A stretch of DNA of 6,904 bases from Sphingomonadaceae bacterium (GTDB taxonomy: Bacteria > Pseudomonadota > Alphaproteobacteria > Sphingomonadales > Sphingomonadaceae), in NCBI GenBank assembly GCA_014380205.1, contig JACMKH010000494.1, forward strand, positions 1 to 6,904. The letters are read 5' to 3'. The first letter of the stretch is position 1. Each line of letters begins with the position of its first letter. Position numbers and translations under genes: made by a program. Shown one piece after another: positions 1 through 5,768 of this stretch. A model generated the notes under the pieces. That model had not been told where the DNA came from. It saw only the letters and a list, made by a program, of their open reading frames with translations, and made no database searches.

Positions 1-328
1 CGAGCCGGTCCTGCCGCTCCGCCGCGCGCGGGTCGGGCGCGGGGAGCTGCATCCCGGCGGCGTCGGCGAGCTCCTTCACCGCATCGATGAACGAAAGCCC
101 GCGCGCGTCGGTCAGCCAGCGGATCGCGTCGCCATGGGCCGAGCAGCCGAAGCAATGGTAGAAGCCCTTTTCGTCGCTCACCGTGAATGAGGGGGTCTTC
201 TCGTTGTGGAAGGGGCAGCACGCCTTCCACTCGCGCCCGGCGCGGGTCAGCTTGACCTGCTTGCCGATCAGCGCGCTCAGCGTCGTGCGCAGGCGCAGCT
301 CGTCGAGGAATGCGGGGCTCAGCGACAT
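1..328 (-). CDS. dnaG: DNA primase DnaG, N-terminal part (runs off the window edge)
   Basis: DnaG makes the short RNA primers used by the replisome, chiefly on the lagging strand. The first 109 codons are present and encode the CHC2-type zinc-binding domain. The ligands are visible as Cys38 and His41 in the CCPFHNEKTPSF motif, and Cys59 and Cys62 in the FYHCFGCSAHGDA motif, matching the layout and spacing of E. coli DnaG closely. The TOPRIM catalytic core and the helicase-binding C-terminus lie outside the window. The ATG at 328-326 is the only reasonable start, because an in-frame TAA lies four codons upstream (340-338). No Shine-Dalgarno is visible before it; instead a perfect TATAAT lies 8 bp upstream. 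In many alphaproteobacteria dnaG directly follows a yqeY-type gene (recalled); here two envelope genes separate them, so dnaG needs its own promoter. Family identity is certain. Confidence 0.97.
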   Translation of the reverse strand, partial: MSLSPAFLDELRLRTTLSALIGKQVKLTRAGREWKACCPFHNEKTPSFTVSDEKGFYHCFGCSAHGDAIRWLTDARGLSFIDAVKELADAAGMQLPAPDPRAAERQDRL

Positions 329-336
329 GGCGCGAT

Positions 337-342
337 ATTATA
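337..342 (-). promoter_or_regulatory. candidate -10 element for dnaG (possible leaderless promoter)
   Basis: The minus strand reads TATAAT at 342-337, a perfect sigma-70 -10 hexamer, with only 8 bp between it and the dnaG ATG. Transcription normally starts about 6-8 bp after the -10, which would place the mRNA 5' end at or almost at the A of the ATG. That fits the absence of a Shine-Dalgarno. No good -35 is seen at the usual distance. The hexamer is part of the 8-bp palindrome ATTATAAT (337-344), so an overlapping TATAAT also exists on the plus strand (339-344). The hexamer is seen; its promoter function is inferred. Confidence 0.45.
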
Positions 343-468
343 ATCGCTACCGCCGGGGCGGCGCGAAATCAATCGGCGAAGGCGCGATTCATCCACTGTC
401 ATCGTGCCTGTAGAGGCGCGGAACGTGTGGGTTTCGGGTCACCGACTGCGATGCGCATCCACGCTTTC

Positions 469-488
469 TTAACCACGATCATGGTTAA
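469..488. promoter_or_regulatory. 20-bp TTAACCA/TGGTTAA palindrome, candidate CtrA-type regulator site
   Basis: TTAACCA (469-475) and TGGTTAA (482-488) are exact reverse complements around a 6-bp centre. The whole 20 bp is palindromic except for one base pair (476/481). The right arm read on the minus strand is TTAACCAT, which matches the half-site described for the alphaproteobacterial cell-cycle regulator CtrA. The spacing is not the classic TTAA-N7-TTAA. The site ends 8 bp before the ATG of the beta-barrel gene at 497 and about 140 bp from the divergent dnaG start. It could be an operator for that gene, for dnaG, or for both. The symmetry is seen; the regulator is a guess. Confidence 0.4.
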
Positions 489-496
489 CGGTCGCT

Positions 497-1777
497 ATGA
501 ACGCGTCGACCCGGAGCAGGGTGCGTCGACCGGCGATCCTGTGGATCGCAGGCGCGCTCGCGCTCGCCTTCGCGACGTCCGCGCCCGCGCAGGATTACGG
601 CAGCCTTTCGGGCAATCCACTGACGCTCGCCGGCGACGCGCGGCTGGTGGTCGCGGAAGGCGAAGCGTCGTGGATCGACGGCGGCTTCGGCAAGGCGCGG
701 TTCGGCGGAGATGAGGACGGAGACTTGCGGGTTCGGCCCGAGGCGGTCGAGGCCGATCTGGTGTGGCAGCCCGAGCTCAGCTGGTCGCTCGGCGCGACGC
801 TGGCGCTCACCGCGCAGCACGGACAGGAGCATGCGATCGACCTGTCCGAGGCGTTCCTTTTCTATCGCCACGACCCGATCGGCGCGATCAGGCTTTCGAC
901 GCGGGCGGGGCTGTTCTGGCCGCCGGTGTCGCTCGAGCACTCGGGGCCCGAATGGGCGGTGACCGAGACGATCACCCCCTCGGCGATAAACAGCTGGATC
1001 GGCGAGGAGGTCAAGCTGGTCGGCTGGGAGGCGAGCGGATCGCTGCCGCTCTGGGGCGGCCGGCTGCGCGCGACGGGGGCGCTGTTCGGCTGGAACGACA
1101 CCTCGGGGACCTTGCTCGCGTTTCGCGGCTGGGCCCTGCACGACCAAAAGGCGACTGCGTTCGGCCGTCAGCCGCTGCCCCAGCTCGACGGGTTCATGAC
1201 CTTCGCGCAGGCCGCGCGGACGCGCCCCGTCATCGAGATCGACGATCGCGTCGGCTTCTACGGCGGGATTGGATGGAGCGCGCCGGGCGTGCGCCTAGAG
1301 GGGCTGCATTACGACAACCGCGGCGATCCCGAGGCGGTCACCGCGACCATGCAATGGGGCTGGCGCACGCGCTTCGACAGCCTCGGCGCGCGGGTCGATG
1401 TCACGCCCGAGCTTCAGCTCACCGGCCAGGCGATGGCGGGGACGACCGAAATGGGCTTCCCCAGGGGGGGCCGCATCTGGGTCGACACGCGCTTCCGCTC
1501 GGCCTTCGCGATGGCGACGCAGCAGATCGGCTCGGCGAGCCTTTCGGGCCGCGTCGAGGCGTTCGACACGCGCGGGCGCGGCAGCGTCACCGCCGGCGAG
1601 GATGACGAGGAGGGCTGGGCCTTCACGCTCGCGGCGCGGCGGCCGTTCGGAGAGCATGTCACCCTGCTCGCGGAGGTCCTGCGCGTCGAAAGCGAGCGCG
1701 ACGCGCGGCTGCGCGACGCGCTCGACCCGCATCAGGCGCATACCGTGGCGCAGATCGCGATCAGGGTGCGGAATTAG
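497..1777 (+). CDS. Exported, putative outer-membrane beta-barrel (porin-like) protein
   Basis: This 426-residue protein has a clear Sec signal peptide: basic residues near the start (RSRVRRP), a hydrophobic core at about 13-27, and a probable cut after Ala31 in TSAPA|QDYG. The mature part has many short stretches of alternating polar and hydrophobic residues with aromatic girdle-like positions (for example LSWSLGATLALTAQ, SASLSGRVEAFDTRG), as expected of an outer-membrane beta-barrel. It has no lipobox and, apart from the signal, no membrane helix. It resembles uncharacterised porin-like proteins I recall from sphingomonads, but I cannot name its substrate. The chain ends in AQIAIRVRN, shaped like a last barrel strand but without the usual terminal aromatic residue. 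Start choice is uncertain: ATG497 has no Shine-Dalgarno, while GTG521 (codon 9) has GGAG at 513-516 and still leaves a good signal peptide. The gene converges on the next one with 6 bp between stops. Confidence 0.8.
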   Translation: MNASTRSRVRRPAILWIAGALALAFATSAPAQDYGSLSGNPLTLAGDARLVVAEGEASWIDGGFGKARFGGDEDGDLRVRPEAVEADLVWQPELSWSLGATLALTAQHGQEHAIDLSEAFLFYRHDPIGAIRLSTRAGLFWPPVSLEHSGPEWAVTETITPSAINSWIGEEVKLVGWEASGSLPLWGGRLRATGALFGWNDTSGTLLAFRGWALHDQKATAFGRQPLPQLDGFMTFAQAARTRPVIEIDDRVGFYGGIGWSAPGVRLEGLHYDNRGDPEAVTATMQWGWRTRFDSLGARVDVTPELQLTGQAMAGTTEMGFPRGGRIWVDTRFRSAFAMATQQIGSASLSGRVEAFDTRGRGSVTAGEDDEEGWAFTLAARRPFGEHVTLLAEVLRVESERDARLRDALDPHQAHTVAQIAIRVRN

Positions 1778-1783
1778 GGCGGG

Positions 1784-2476
1784 TCAGCCACACACTGCCG
1801 GGAGCGGATTTCCTCCCGGCTCGGGCATCGGCCCCCGCCCGCGCGCCTCGGCGCCGTCGGCGATGAAGACGTAATCGCCGAGCTCGCCCGAGGGCGGCTG
1901 AGTCGATTGCCAGAAGAAGGTGATCGCCTCGCCCGTGCTCCAGCCCGCGTCGGGGGGCACGGTCCAGACGATGCGCCCGCCCGCGCAGCTGATCGTCGCG
2001 TTGAACCCCTCGGCGAGCACCGCGCCCGCGTCGTCGATCGCATAGCCCGCGACGCCGGTGAACCCCGCCGCCGGGAAACCGAGGGCGAAGCTCTCGCCGC
2101 GCTCGACCGGGATGACGCGCTCGGGAGTCGCGAGCCCCGCGTCGTTGGGATCGTCGATGCCGGGGCGGACGTGGTAGATATAGGTGTAGATCGCCGTGGC
2201 GGGCAGCCCCGCCGGGTAGCAGGGGCCGGCGACGCTCGGGCAGCGGACCTCGCTTGAAAGGTCGCCGACGGCGTTCTCGCCAGCGATCAGCGAGGCGTCG
2301 AGGCTCGGGCCGCCGGGGCCTTCGAGCGCGTCGCCGAGCAGCAGCGATTCATAGTCGGTCGCGGTGACCACGCTGCCGGAGGGCGCGATCGGCGGCTCCT
2401 CGGCGGCGTCGTCCTCGCCCGCGCAACCCGCGAGCCACAGGAGCAGCGCGAGCATCGCCATGCCAGGGCGTGGCAT
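1784..2476 (-). CDS. Hypothetical lipoprotein
   Basis: This 230-residue protein is of unrecognised family. The first 18 residues form a lipoprotein signal: a basic start, a hydrophobic run (MLALLLW) and the lipobox LAGC with Cys18 as the lipid-modified residue. Ala at position +2 argues against inner-membrane retention, so an outer-membrane location is likely. An acidic, proline-rich linker (about 21-33) follows. The rest is a soluble, probably beta-rich domain with YTYIYHVRPG near 97-106 and four further cysteines (79, 86, 164, 229) that could form two disulfides. The start is well supported: GGGAG at 2487-2483 lies 6 nt before the ATG. The same frame stays open for nearly 600 nt further upstream through yqeY, but only this start has a ribosome site and a sensible N-terminus. 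It lies 56 bp downstream of yqeY on the same strand and is probably cotranscribed. Its function is unknown. Confidence 0.8.
   Translation of the reverse strand: MPRPGMAMLALLLWLAGCAGEDDAAEEPPIAPSGSVVTATDYESLLLGDALEGPGGPSLDASLIAGENAVGDLSSEVRCPSVAGPCYPAGLPATAIYTYIYHVRPGIDDPNDAGLATPERVIPVERGESFALGFPAAGFTGVAGYAIDDAGAVLAEGFNATISCAGGRIVWTVPPDAGWSTGEAITFFWQSTQPPSGELGDYVFIADGAEARGRGPMPEPGGNPLPAVCG
1797..1820. terminator. GC-rich hairpin at the convergent gene ends
   Basis: GCCGGGAG (1797-1804) and CTCCCGGC (1813-1820) form a perfect 8-bp stem with an 8-nt loop. It begins 19 bp after the stop of the plus-strand barrel gene and lies inside the last codons of the minus-strand lipoprotein gene, where it encodes part of PGGNPLP. 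It could slow or stop plus-strand transcription before it runs far into the opposing gene. There is no T-run on either side, so it is not a standard intrinsic terminator, and the symmetry may be a chance effect of proline/glycine codons. Confidence 0.3.
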
Positions 2477-2532
2477 TGAAATCTCCCGGGTTGCGACCTG
2501 CTGGCGAACTTTCCGCCCGGGGTGGAGCCAAG

Positions 2533-2988
2533 TCAACCCGCGAGCCGGGCCCGGACCATCGCGCTCGCCCTGGCCATGTCGATCTGGCCGCCGTGACGCG
2601 CCTTCACCAGCGCCATCACGCGGCCCATCTCGGCGAGGCCCGCCGCGCCCGATTCGGTGACGATCGCGTCGATCGCGAGATCGAGCTCGGCGTCCGAAAG
2701 CTGCGCGGGGAGGAACTCCTCGATGACGGCGATCTCGGCCGCCTCGGCGTCGGCGAGCTCCTGGCGGCCGCCCGTCTCGTACATCGCGATCGACTCGCGG
2801 CGCTGCTTGACCATCTTCTGGAGCAGCTCGACGACCATCGCGTCGTCGTCGGCCGCGCCGCCCTTGGGCCTGAGCTCGATGTCGCGGTCCTTGATCCGCG
2901 CGAGAATCTGGCGCGCAGCGGCGGCGCGCGGCCTGTCTCCCGCCTTCATCGCCGCGACCTCGGCGGCCTTGACATCGTCGCGGATCAT
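2533..2988 (-). CDS. yqeY: GatB/YqeY domain-containing protein
   Basis: The 151-residue length is typical of YqeY proteins, whose single domain is related to the tRNA-binding tail of the GatB subunit of the glutamyl/aspartyl-tRNA amidotransferase. Family landmarks are the helical N-terminus with DVKAAEVAAMKAGD, LLQKMVKQRRESIAMY (55-70), EIAVIEEFLPAQLSDAEL (85-102) and the C-terminal MGRVMALVKARHGGQ segment (121-135). The protein is cytoplasmic with no signal. An interaction with tRNA or translation is inferred from the domain; no catalytic activity is established. The start is firm: AAGGAGG at 3000-2994 sits 5 nt before ATG2988. It is transcribed divergently from carA across a 132-bp gap, and its transcript probably continues into the lipoprotein gene. 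A yqeY-type gene next to carA and near dnaG is a common alphaproteobacterial arrangement (recalled), which supports the assignment. Confidence 0.93.
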   Translation of the reverse strand: MIRDDVKAAEVAAMKAGDRPRAAAARQILARIKDRDIELRPKGGAADDDAMVVELLQKMVKQRRESIAMYETGGRQELADAEAAEIAVIEEFLPAQLSDAELDLAIDAIVTESGAAGLAEMGRVMALVKARHGGQIDMARASAMVRARLAG

Positions 2989-3046
2989 GTCCGCCTCCTT
3001 CGTAAATCGCGCCCGTTCTAACCGGGGACAGGTGCCCTGAACAGCA

Positions 3047-3075
3047 TTGACCCCGCATCCCCCCGCGCCTAGCTC
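3047..3075 (+). promoter_or_regulatory. weak candidate promoter for carA
   Basis: In the divergent yqeY-carA gap, TTGACC (3047-3052) matches five of six positions of the sigma-70 -35 hexamer. The hexamer 17 bp further on, TAGCTC (3070-3075), is a poor -10. Transcription from here would give a leader of about 40 nt containing the carA AAGGA. The -35 is visible; the promoter as a whole is speculative. No clear arginine- or pyrimidine-responsive leader structure was recognised. Confidence 0.25.
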
Positions 3076-3120
3076 ACAGCCGTTTGCCCGCCCGCCGCAT
3101 TGTCAAGGAACCGCCCAGCG

Positions 3121-4293
3121 ATGGCCGACGCCGCCGCCACGACCGCGCCTGAAGGGGCGACGGGCGTATTGGTCCTCGCCGACGGCGCGGTGGTCTGGGG
3201 GCGGGGGTTCGGCGCCGAAGGCTCGGCGGTCGGCGAGGTCTGCTTCAACACGGCGATGACCGGCTATCAGGAGATCATGACCGATCCCTCCTATGCGCGG
3301 CAGATCGTCACCTTCACCTTCCCGCACATCGGCAATGTCGGCGCGAACTACGAGGATCTCGAGGCGGACAATCCCTGGGCGCTGGGCTGCGTGCTGCGCG
3401 AGGACGTCACCGCGCCGAGCAATTTTCGCGCGGAGACCGGCTTCGACGCCTGGATGCGCGCCAACGGGCGGATCGGGCTGGCGGGCGTCGATACGCGGGC
3501 GCTGACGCGGCGGATCCGTCTCGGCGGCGCGCCCAACGGCGTGATCGCGCATTCGGCGGACGGGCGGTTCGATGTCGACGCGCTGCTCGCCGAGGCGCGC
3601 GCATGGCCGGGGCTCGAGGGGATGGATCTCGCGAAGGAGGTGTCGTGTCGGCAGATGTACCGTTGGTCGGGCGGGATGTGGGCGCTGGGGCAGGGCTATG
3701 CCGAGGGCAGGGAAGATGATGACCGTCCACATGTGGTCGCGATCGACTACGGCTCGAAGCGCAACATCTTCCGCCATCTCGCCCACGCCGGCGCGCGCGT
3801 CACCGTGCTCCCCGCGACCGCGAGCTTCGACGATGTCATGGCGCACCGTCCCGACGGCTTCTTCCTCTCCAACGGCCCCGGCGATCCCGCCGCGACGGGC
3901 GAATACGCCGTCCCCGTGATCCGCAGCATGCTCGACACGGGCAAGCCGCTGTTCGGCATCTGCCTCGGCCATCAGCTGCTCGGGCTCGCGGTCGGCGCGC
4001 GCACCGCCAAGATGCGCCAGGGCCACCGCGGCGCCAACCACCCGGTCAAGCGCCTCGCCGACGGCCGCGTCGAGATCACCAGCATGAACCACGGCTTCGC
4101 GGTCGAGCGCGACAGCCTTCCCGCCGGCGCGCGCGAGACCCACGTCAGCCTGTTCGACGGCAGCAACTGCGGCTTCGAGCTGACGGACAGACCCGCGTTC
4201 AGCGTCCAATATCACCCCGAGGCGAGCCCGGGGCCGCAGGACAGCGCGTATTTGTTCGGGAAATTTGCGGGGATGGTGGGAGGAAACAAATGA
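3121..4293 (+). CDS. carA: Carbamoyl-phosphate synthase small (glutaminase) subunit CarA
   Basis: CarA hydrolyses glutamine and passes the ammonia through a tunnel to CarB, which makes carbamoyl phosphate for arginine and pyrimidine synthesis. The 390 residues match the normal length. The N-terminal CarA-specific domain covers about 15-150, with FNTAMTGYQEIMTDPSY at 42-58. The class I glutamine amidotransferase domain covers about 205-385, with GPGDP at 252-256, the nucleophile Cys281 in FGICLGHQLLGLA, and the His365/Glu367 pair in VQYHPEASPGP. All catalytic residues are present. ATG3121 is preferred, with AAGGA at 3105-3109, 11 nt upstream. The in-frame TTG at 3100 lies before that ribosome site and has none of its own. 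The stop overlaps the next gene (ATGA), so the downstream genes are translationally coupled. Oddly, carB is not adjacent but begins about 1.5 kb downstream, beyond two small genes and an antisense toxin-antitoxin pair. Confidence 0.98.
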   Translation: MADAAATTAPEGATGVLVLADGAVVWGRGFGAEGSAVGEVCFNTAMTGYQEIMTDPSYARQIVTFTFPHIGNVGANYEDLEADNPWALGCVLREDVTAPSNFRAETGFDAWMRANGRIGLAGVDTRALTRRIRLGGAPNGVIAHSADGRFDVDALLAEARAWPGLEGMDLAKEVSCRQMYRWSGGMWALGQGYAEGREDDDRPHVVAIDYGSKRNIFRHLAHAGARVTVLPATASFDDVMAHRPDGFFLSNGPGDPAATGEYAVPVIRSMLDTGKPLFGICLGHQLLGLAVGARTAKMRQGHRGANHPVKRLADGRVEITSMNHGFAVERDSLPAGARETHVSLFDGSNCGFELTDRPAFSVQYHPEASPGPQDSAYLFGKFAGMVGGNK

Positions 4294-4730
4294 CGCGGCA
4301 ATCGCGACTCCTGATACTGGCATTCTGTATGCTCGGGGCGTCAGTGGCACGCGCTGACCCACCCCCCGCGATTCCTACTTATCTGGCGCAATTTCCTGAC
4401 CGACAGTGGACATTCGCCGAGCGGCTTTGGCGCGCCTTCGCCCCGTGTTCCGAGCGCCTGTGCGAAGGCGGTTATAGGAACGGTTCATACGTTTTGAGTC
4501 TTGACCGTCAGCAACATCACCTTCGCATCGTCGCTGGCTTCCCTAACTGCGCGCAAACATCTTGGAACGACATCGATCTAACAACGATTCAGCCCGCTGA
4601 TCGAGCTGAGCGCATTGGCGCGCTGATTGCGAGCATCACTGCGTTCGCGGCTCGTGGTTGCAACGTCACGACCCCTGTCGTCGAGGCCCCACCGATCGAT
4701 CGACTATTCCCGGAGGCCAATAGTCAATAG
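4290..4730 (+). CDS. Small exported protein of unknown function, lower GC
   Basis: This 146-residue protein has a Sec signal peptide: TRQSR, then a hydrophobic run LLILAFCMLGASV, with a probable cut after ARA at 20-22. The mature part of about 124 residues has four cysteines (53, 58, 87, 124), enough for two disulfides in the periplasm, and no membrane helix. The family is not recognised. The start is well supported by GGGAGGA (4278-4284), 5 nt before an ATG that overlaps the carA stop, so translation is probably coupled to carA. Base use differs sharply from its neighbours. Hand counts give 55% GC over 4501-4620, against 77% over 4021-4080 in carA, and codons such as ATA, CTA and AGG appear that the flanking genes largely avoid. 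This suggests recent acquisition or an orphan gene, although its overlaps with both neighbours are exact. The reality of the gene is fairly sure; its role is unknown. Confidence 0.75.
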   Translation: MTRQSRLLILAFCMLGASVARADPPPAIPTYLAQFPDRQWTFAERLWRAFAPCSERLCEGGYRNGSYVLSLDRQQHHLRIVAGFPNCAQTSWNDIDLTTIQPADRAERIGALIASITAFAARGCNVTTPVVEAPPIDRLFPEANSQ

Positions 4731-5017
4731 TGCCCAGGCGCGCGGTCATCTGCTCAGTCCTCTCGATGGCTGTCTTTTCGCTCGCCCTCTCCGCCTGCGC
4801 CCCGCGCTATCCGATGTACAGCGCGGGCGAGCTCGCGGGGGTGGCGCGGGGGTGTGGGGTGGCCGAGGCCGAGCTGATCCAGGACCGCGCGCTTCCCGCC
4901 GCGCTCTTCCTGCTCACCGTCTCGCCCTTCGCCGACCAGCTCGCCTGCGTCGAGAACTGGGCCCACCCGCGCGGCATGCGCGTGGTCTATGTCGATTCGC
5001 TCGAGGCGGCGAATTGA
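4730..5017 (+). CDS. Small hypothetical lipoprotein
   Basis: The product is 95 residues. A basic start (PRR) and a hydrophobic segment lead to the lipobox LSAC, with Cys23 as the predicted lipidation site. The mature protein is only about 73 residues and contains cysteines 42 and 73 and the segment SPFADQLACVENWAHPRG near 65-82. The family is not recognised. The start is GTG4730, sharing one base with the upstream stop (TAGTG); GGAGG at 4712-4716 is 13 nt away, rather far, so reinitiation after the upstream gene is plausible. An in-frame ATG at 4766 would give a signal peptide with no basic residues and is less likely. GC content returns to the high level of the chromosome, so this gene looks native while its upstream neighbour does not. 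It is the last gene of the carA run and converges on the toxin gene with 6 bp between stops. Confidence 0.7.
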   Translation: MPRRAVICSVLSMAVFSLALSACAPRYPMYSAGELAGVARGCGVAEAELIQDRALPAALFLLTVSPFADQLACVENWAHPRGMRVVYVDSLEAAN

Positions 5018-5026
5018 TCGCGATCA
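5015..5026. repeat. 12-bp perfect palindrome joining two convergent stop codons
   Basis: TGATCGCGATCA is fully palindromic. Its left TGA (5015-5017) is the stop of the plus-strand lipoprotein gene, and its right TCA (5024-5026) is the stop of the minus-strand toxin gene. It is too short and loopless to be a terminator, and no T-run follows on either strand. It marks one edge of the toxin-antitoxin insertion between carA and carB. It may simply reflect the abundance of CGATCG-like words in this genome. Confidence 0.5.
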
Positions 5027-5437
5027 CGCCCGCCACGGATCGATCACGGCCACGCCCGTCCATTCGAAATCGCGGACATTGCGCGTGGCGATGTCCATGC
5101 CGTGCGCGATCGCCTGCGCGGCGATCTGCATGTCGAGAATCTTCGCTTCCTCGAGGTCCGCGCGCCGCTTGGCCGCGATCAGCCCGAAGACATGCGCCGA
5201 TGCCCGATCGAACGACAGCATGCGGTCGGCAAACTGCGATTCGAGACCCGCGAGCCATGATTCGAGCGCCGCTCGCCGGCTCGCGCCCTGCGGCAGCTCG
5301 ATCCCGAAGCGGATTTCCGCGATCACGATTGACGACAGCACCAGATCGGGTTGGTTCGTCCGCAGCCATCCGTCGACCTTGGGATTCTTTGTCGACTTGG
5401 TCAGCTCGCTCCAGACGTTCGTGTCGACAAGGATCAC
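5024..5437 (-). CDS. vapC: PIN-domain ribonuclease toxin, VapC/FitB family
   Basis: This 137-residue protein has the normal length for a type II PIN toxin, which is a magnesium-dependent ribonuclease held inactive by its antitoxin. The acidic active site is visible: Asp5 in ILVDTNVWSEL, Glu41 in IVIAEIRFGI, Asp102 in ILDMQIAAQAIAHG, and Asp123 in ATRNVRDFEWTG. The overall pattern, including LPQGASRRAALESWL near 48-62 and the ending VIDPW, is that of FitB-like VapC proteins. Nothing looks broken. The start is GTG5437, overlapping the antitoxin stop by four bases (GTGA). It has no Shine-Dalgarno, so translation depends on coupling to the antitoxin, the usual way to keep antitoxin in excess. It lies antisense to the direction of carA and carB transcription. 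The RNA target cannot be predicted from sequence. Confidence 0.93.
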   Translation of the reverse strand: MILVDTNVWSELTKSTKNPKVDGWLRTNQPDLVLSSIVIAEIRFGIELPQGASRRAALESWLAGLESQFADRMLSFDRASAHVFGLIAAKRRADLEEAKILDMQIAAQAIAHGMDIATRNVRDFEWTGVAVIDPWRA

Positions 5438-5754
5438 AGATCGGGCGCGTCGAGCTTCTGCGCGCGGCGCGGCGGAACCCGCAGATCGGCCCCGGCAGCG
5501 AGCTGGCGCAGCTCTGCGACCCAATCCTTTTCCAATGGGGCCGGATCGGGGATAGTGCTTGCGGCATAGGTTCGGAAAGCTCGATCGGGCACGATATTAT
5601 CCTTCACGACAGGGGGCGTTCGATCGTCATCCCTGACGAGATCGGCGATCAGATGGCGCATGTGCTCCTCCATCGACCGCCCGTGCGCGGCCGCGAGCTG
5701 CCGGAAACGGGCCTTCACCTCCTCGGGGATGTTTCGGATGGTCAGACTGGCCAT
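5434..5754 (-). CDS. vapB: Ribbon-helix-helix antitoxin, FitA-like
   Basis: The product is 106 residues. The N-terminus (MASLTIRNIPEEVKARFRQL, then HGRSMEEHMRHLIADLV) is a ribbon-helix-helix DNA-binding domain of the FitA type: strand residues 3-8 for the DNA groove and two helices at about 10-22 and 27-40. The remaining 65 residues are charged and proline-containing and probably wrap around the toxin; they contain PLEKDWVAELRQLA near 73-86. This is somewhat longer than the roughly 80 residues of classic FitA. As a family, these proteins neutralise the toxin and, with it, repress their own promoter. Start ATG5754 has GGAG at 5765-5762, 7 nt upstream; the further upstream in-frame ATG at 5781 lies inside the operator and has no ribosome site. 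The toxin gene follows with a four-base overlap. Confidence 0.92.
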   Translation of the reverse strand: MASLTIRNIPEEVKARFRQLAAAHGRSMEEHMRHLIADLVRDDDRTPPVVKDNIVPDRAFRTYAASTIPDPAPLEKDWVAELRQLAAGADLRVPPRRAQKLDAPDL

Positions 5755-5768
5755 GATGCAGCTCCAGT

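Noticed and set aside
450..459. 10-bp palindrome GATGCGCATC in the dnaG/barrel intergenic region
   Set aside because: It is perfect but short, with common words for this genome, no second copy nearby and no clear position relative to a promoter.
763..1605. A 280-codon plus-strand frame inside the barrel gene, and a 220-codon minus-strand frame at 485-1147
   Set aside because: Both are arginine/alanine-rich shadow frames; the frame starting at 497 has the signal peptide and the beta-strand pattern.
2477..3058. N-terminal extension of the lipoprotein frame through yqeY
   Set aside because: The frame is open by chance in GC-rich DNA. The extension is low-complexity and overlaps yqeY in another frame, and the internal ATG2476 has a strong ribosome site followed by a lipoprotein signal.
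3100..3120. TTG start for carA seven codons upstream of ATG3121
   Set aside because: The only ribosome-like sequence (AAGGA, 3105-3109) lies downstream of the TTG and upstream of the ATG.
3103..4362. A 419-codon minus-strand open frame opposite carA
   Set aside because: carA on the plus strand has all its catalytic motifs and a ribosome site; the antisense product is low-complexity and rich in Arg, Ala and Asp, typical of the mirror frame of a GC-rich gene.
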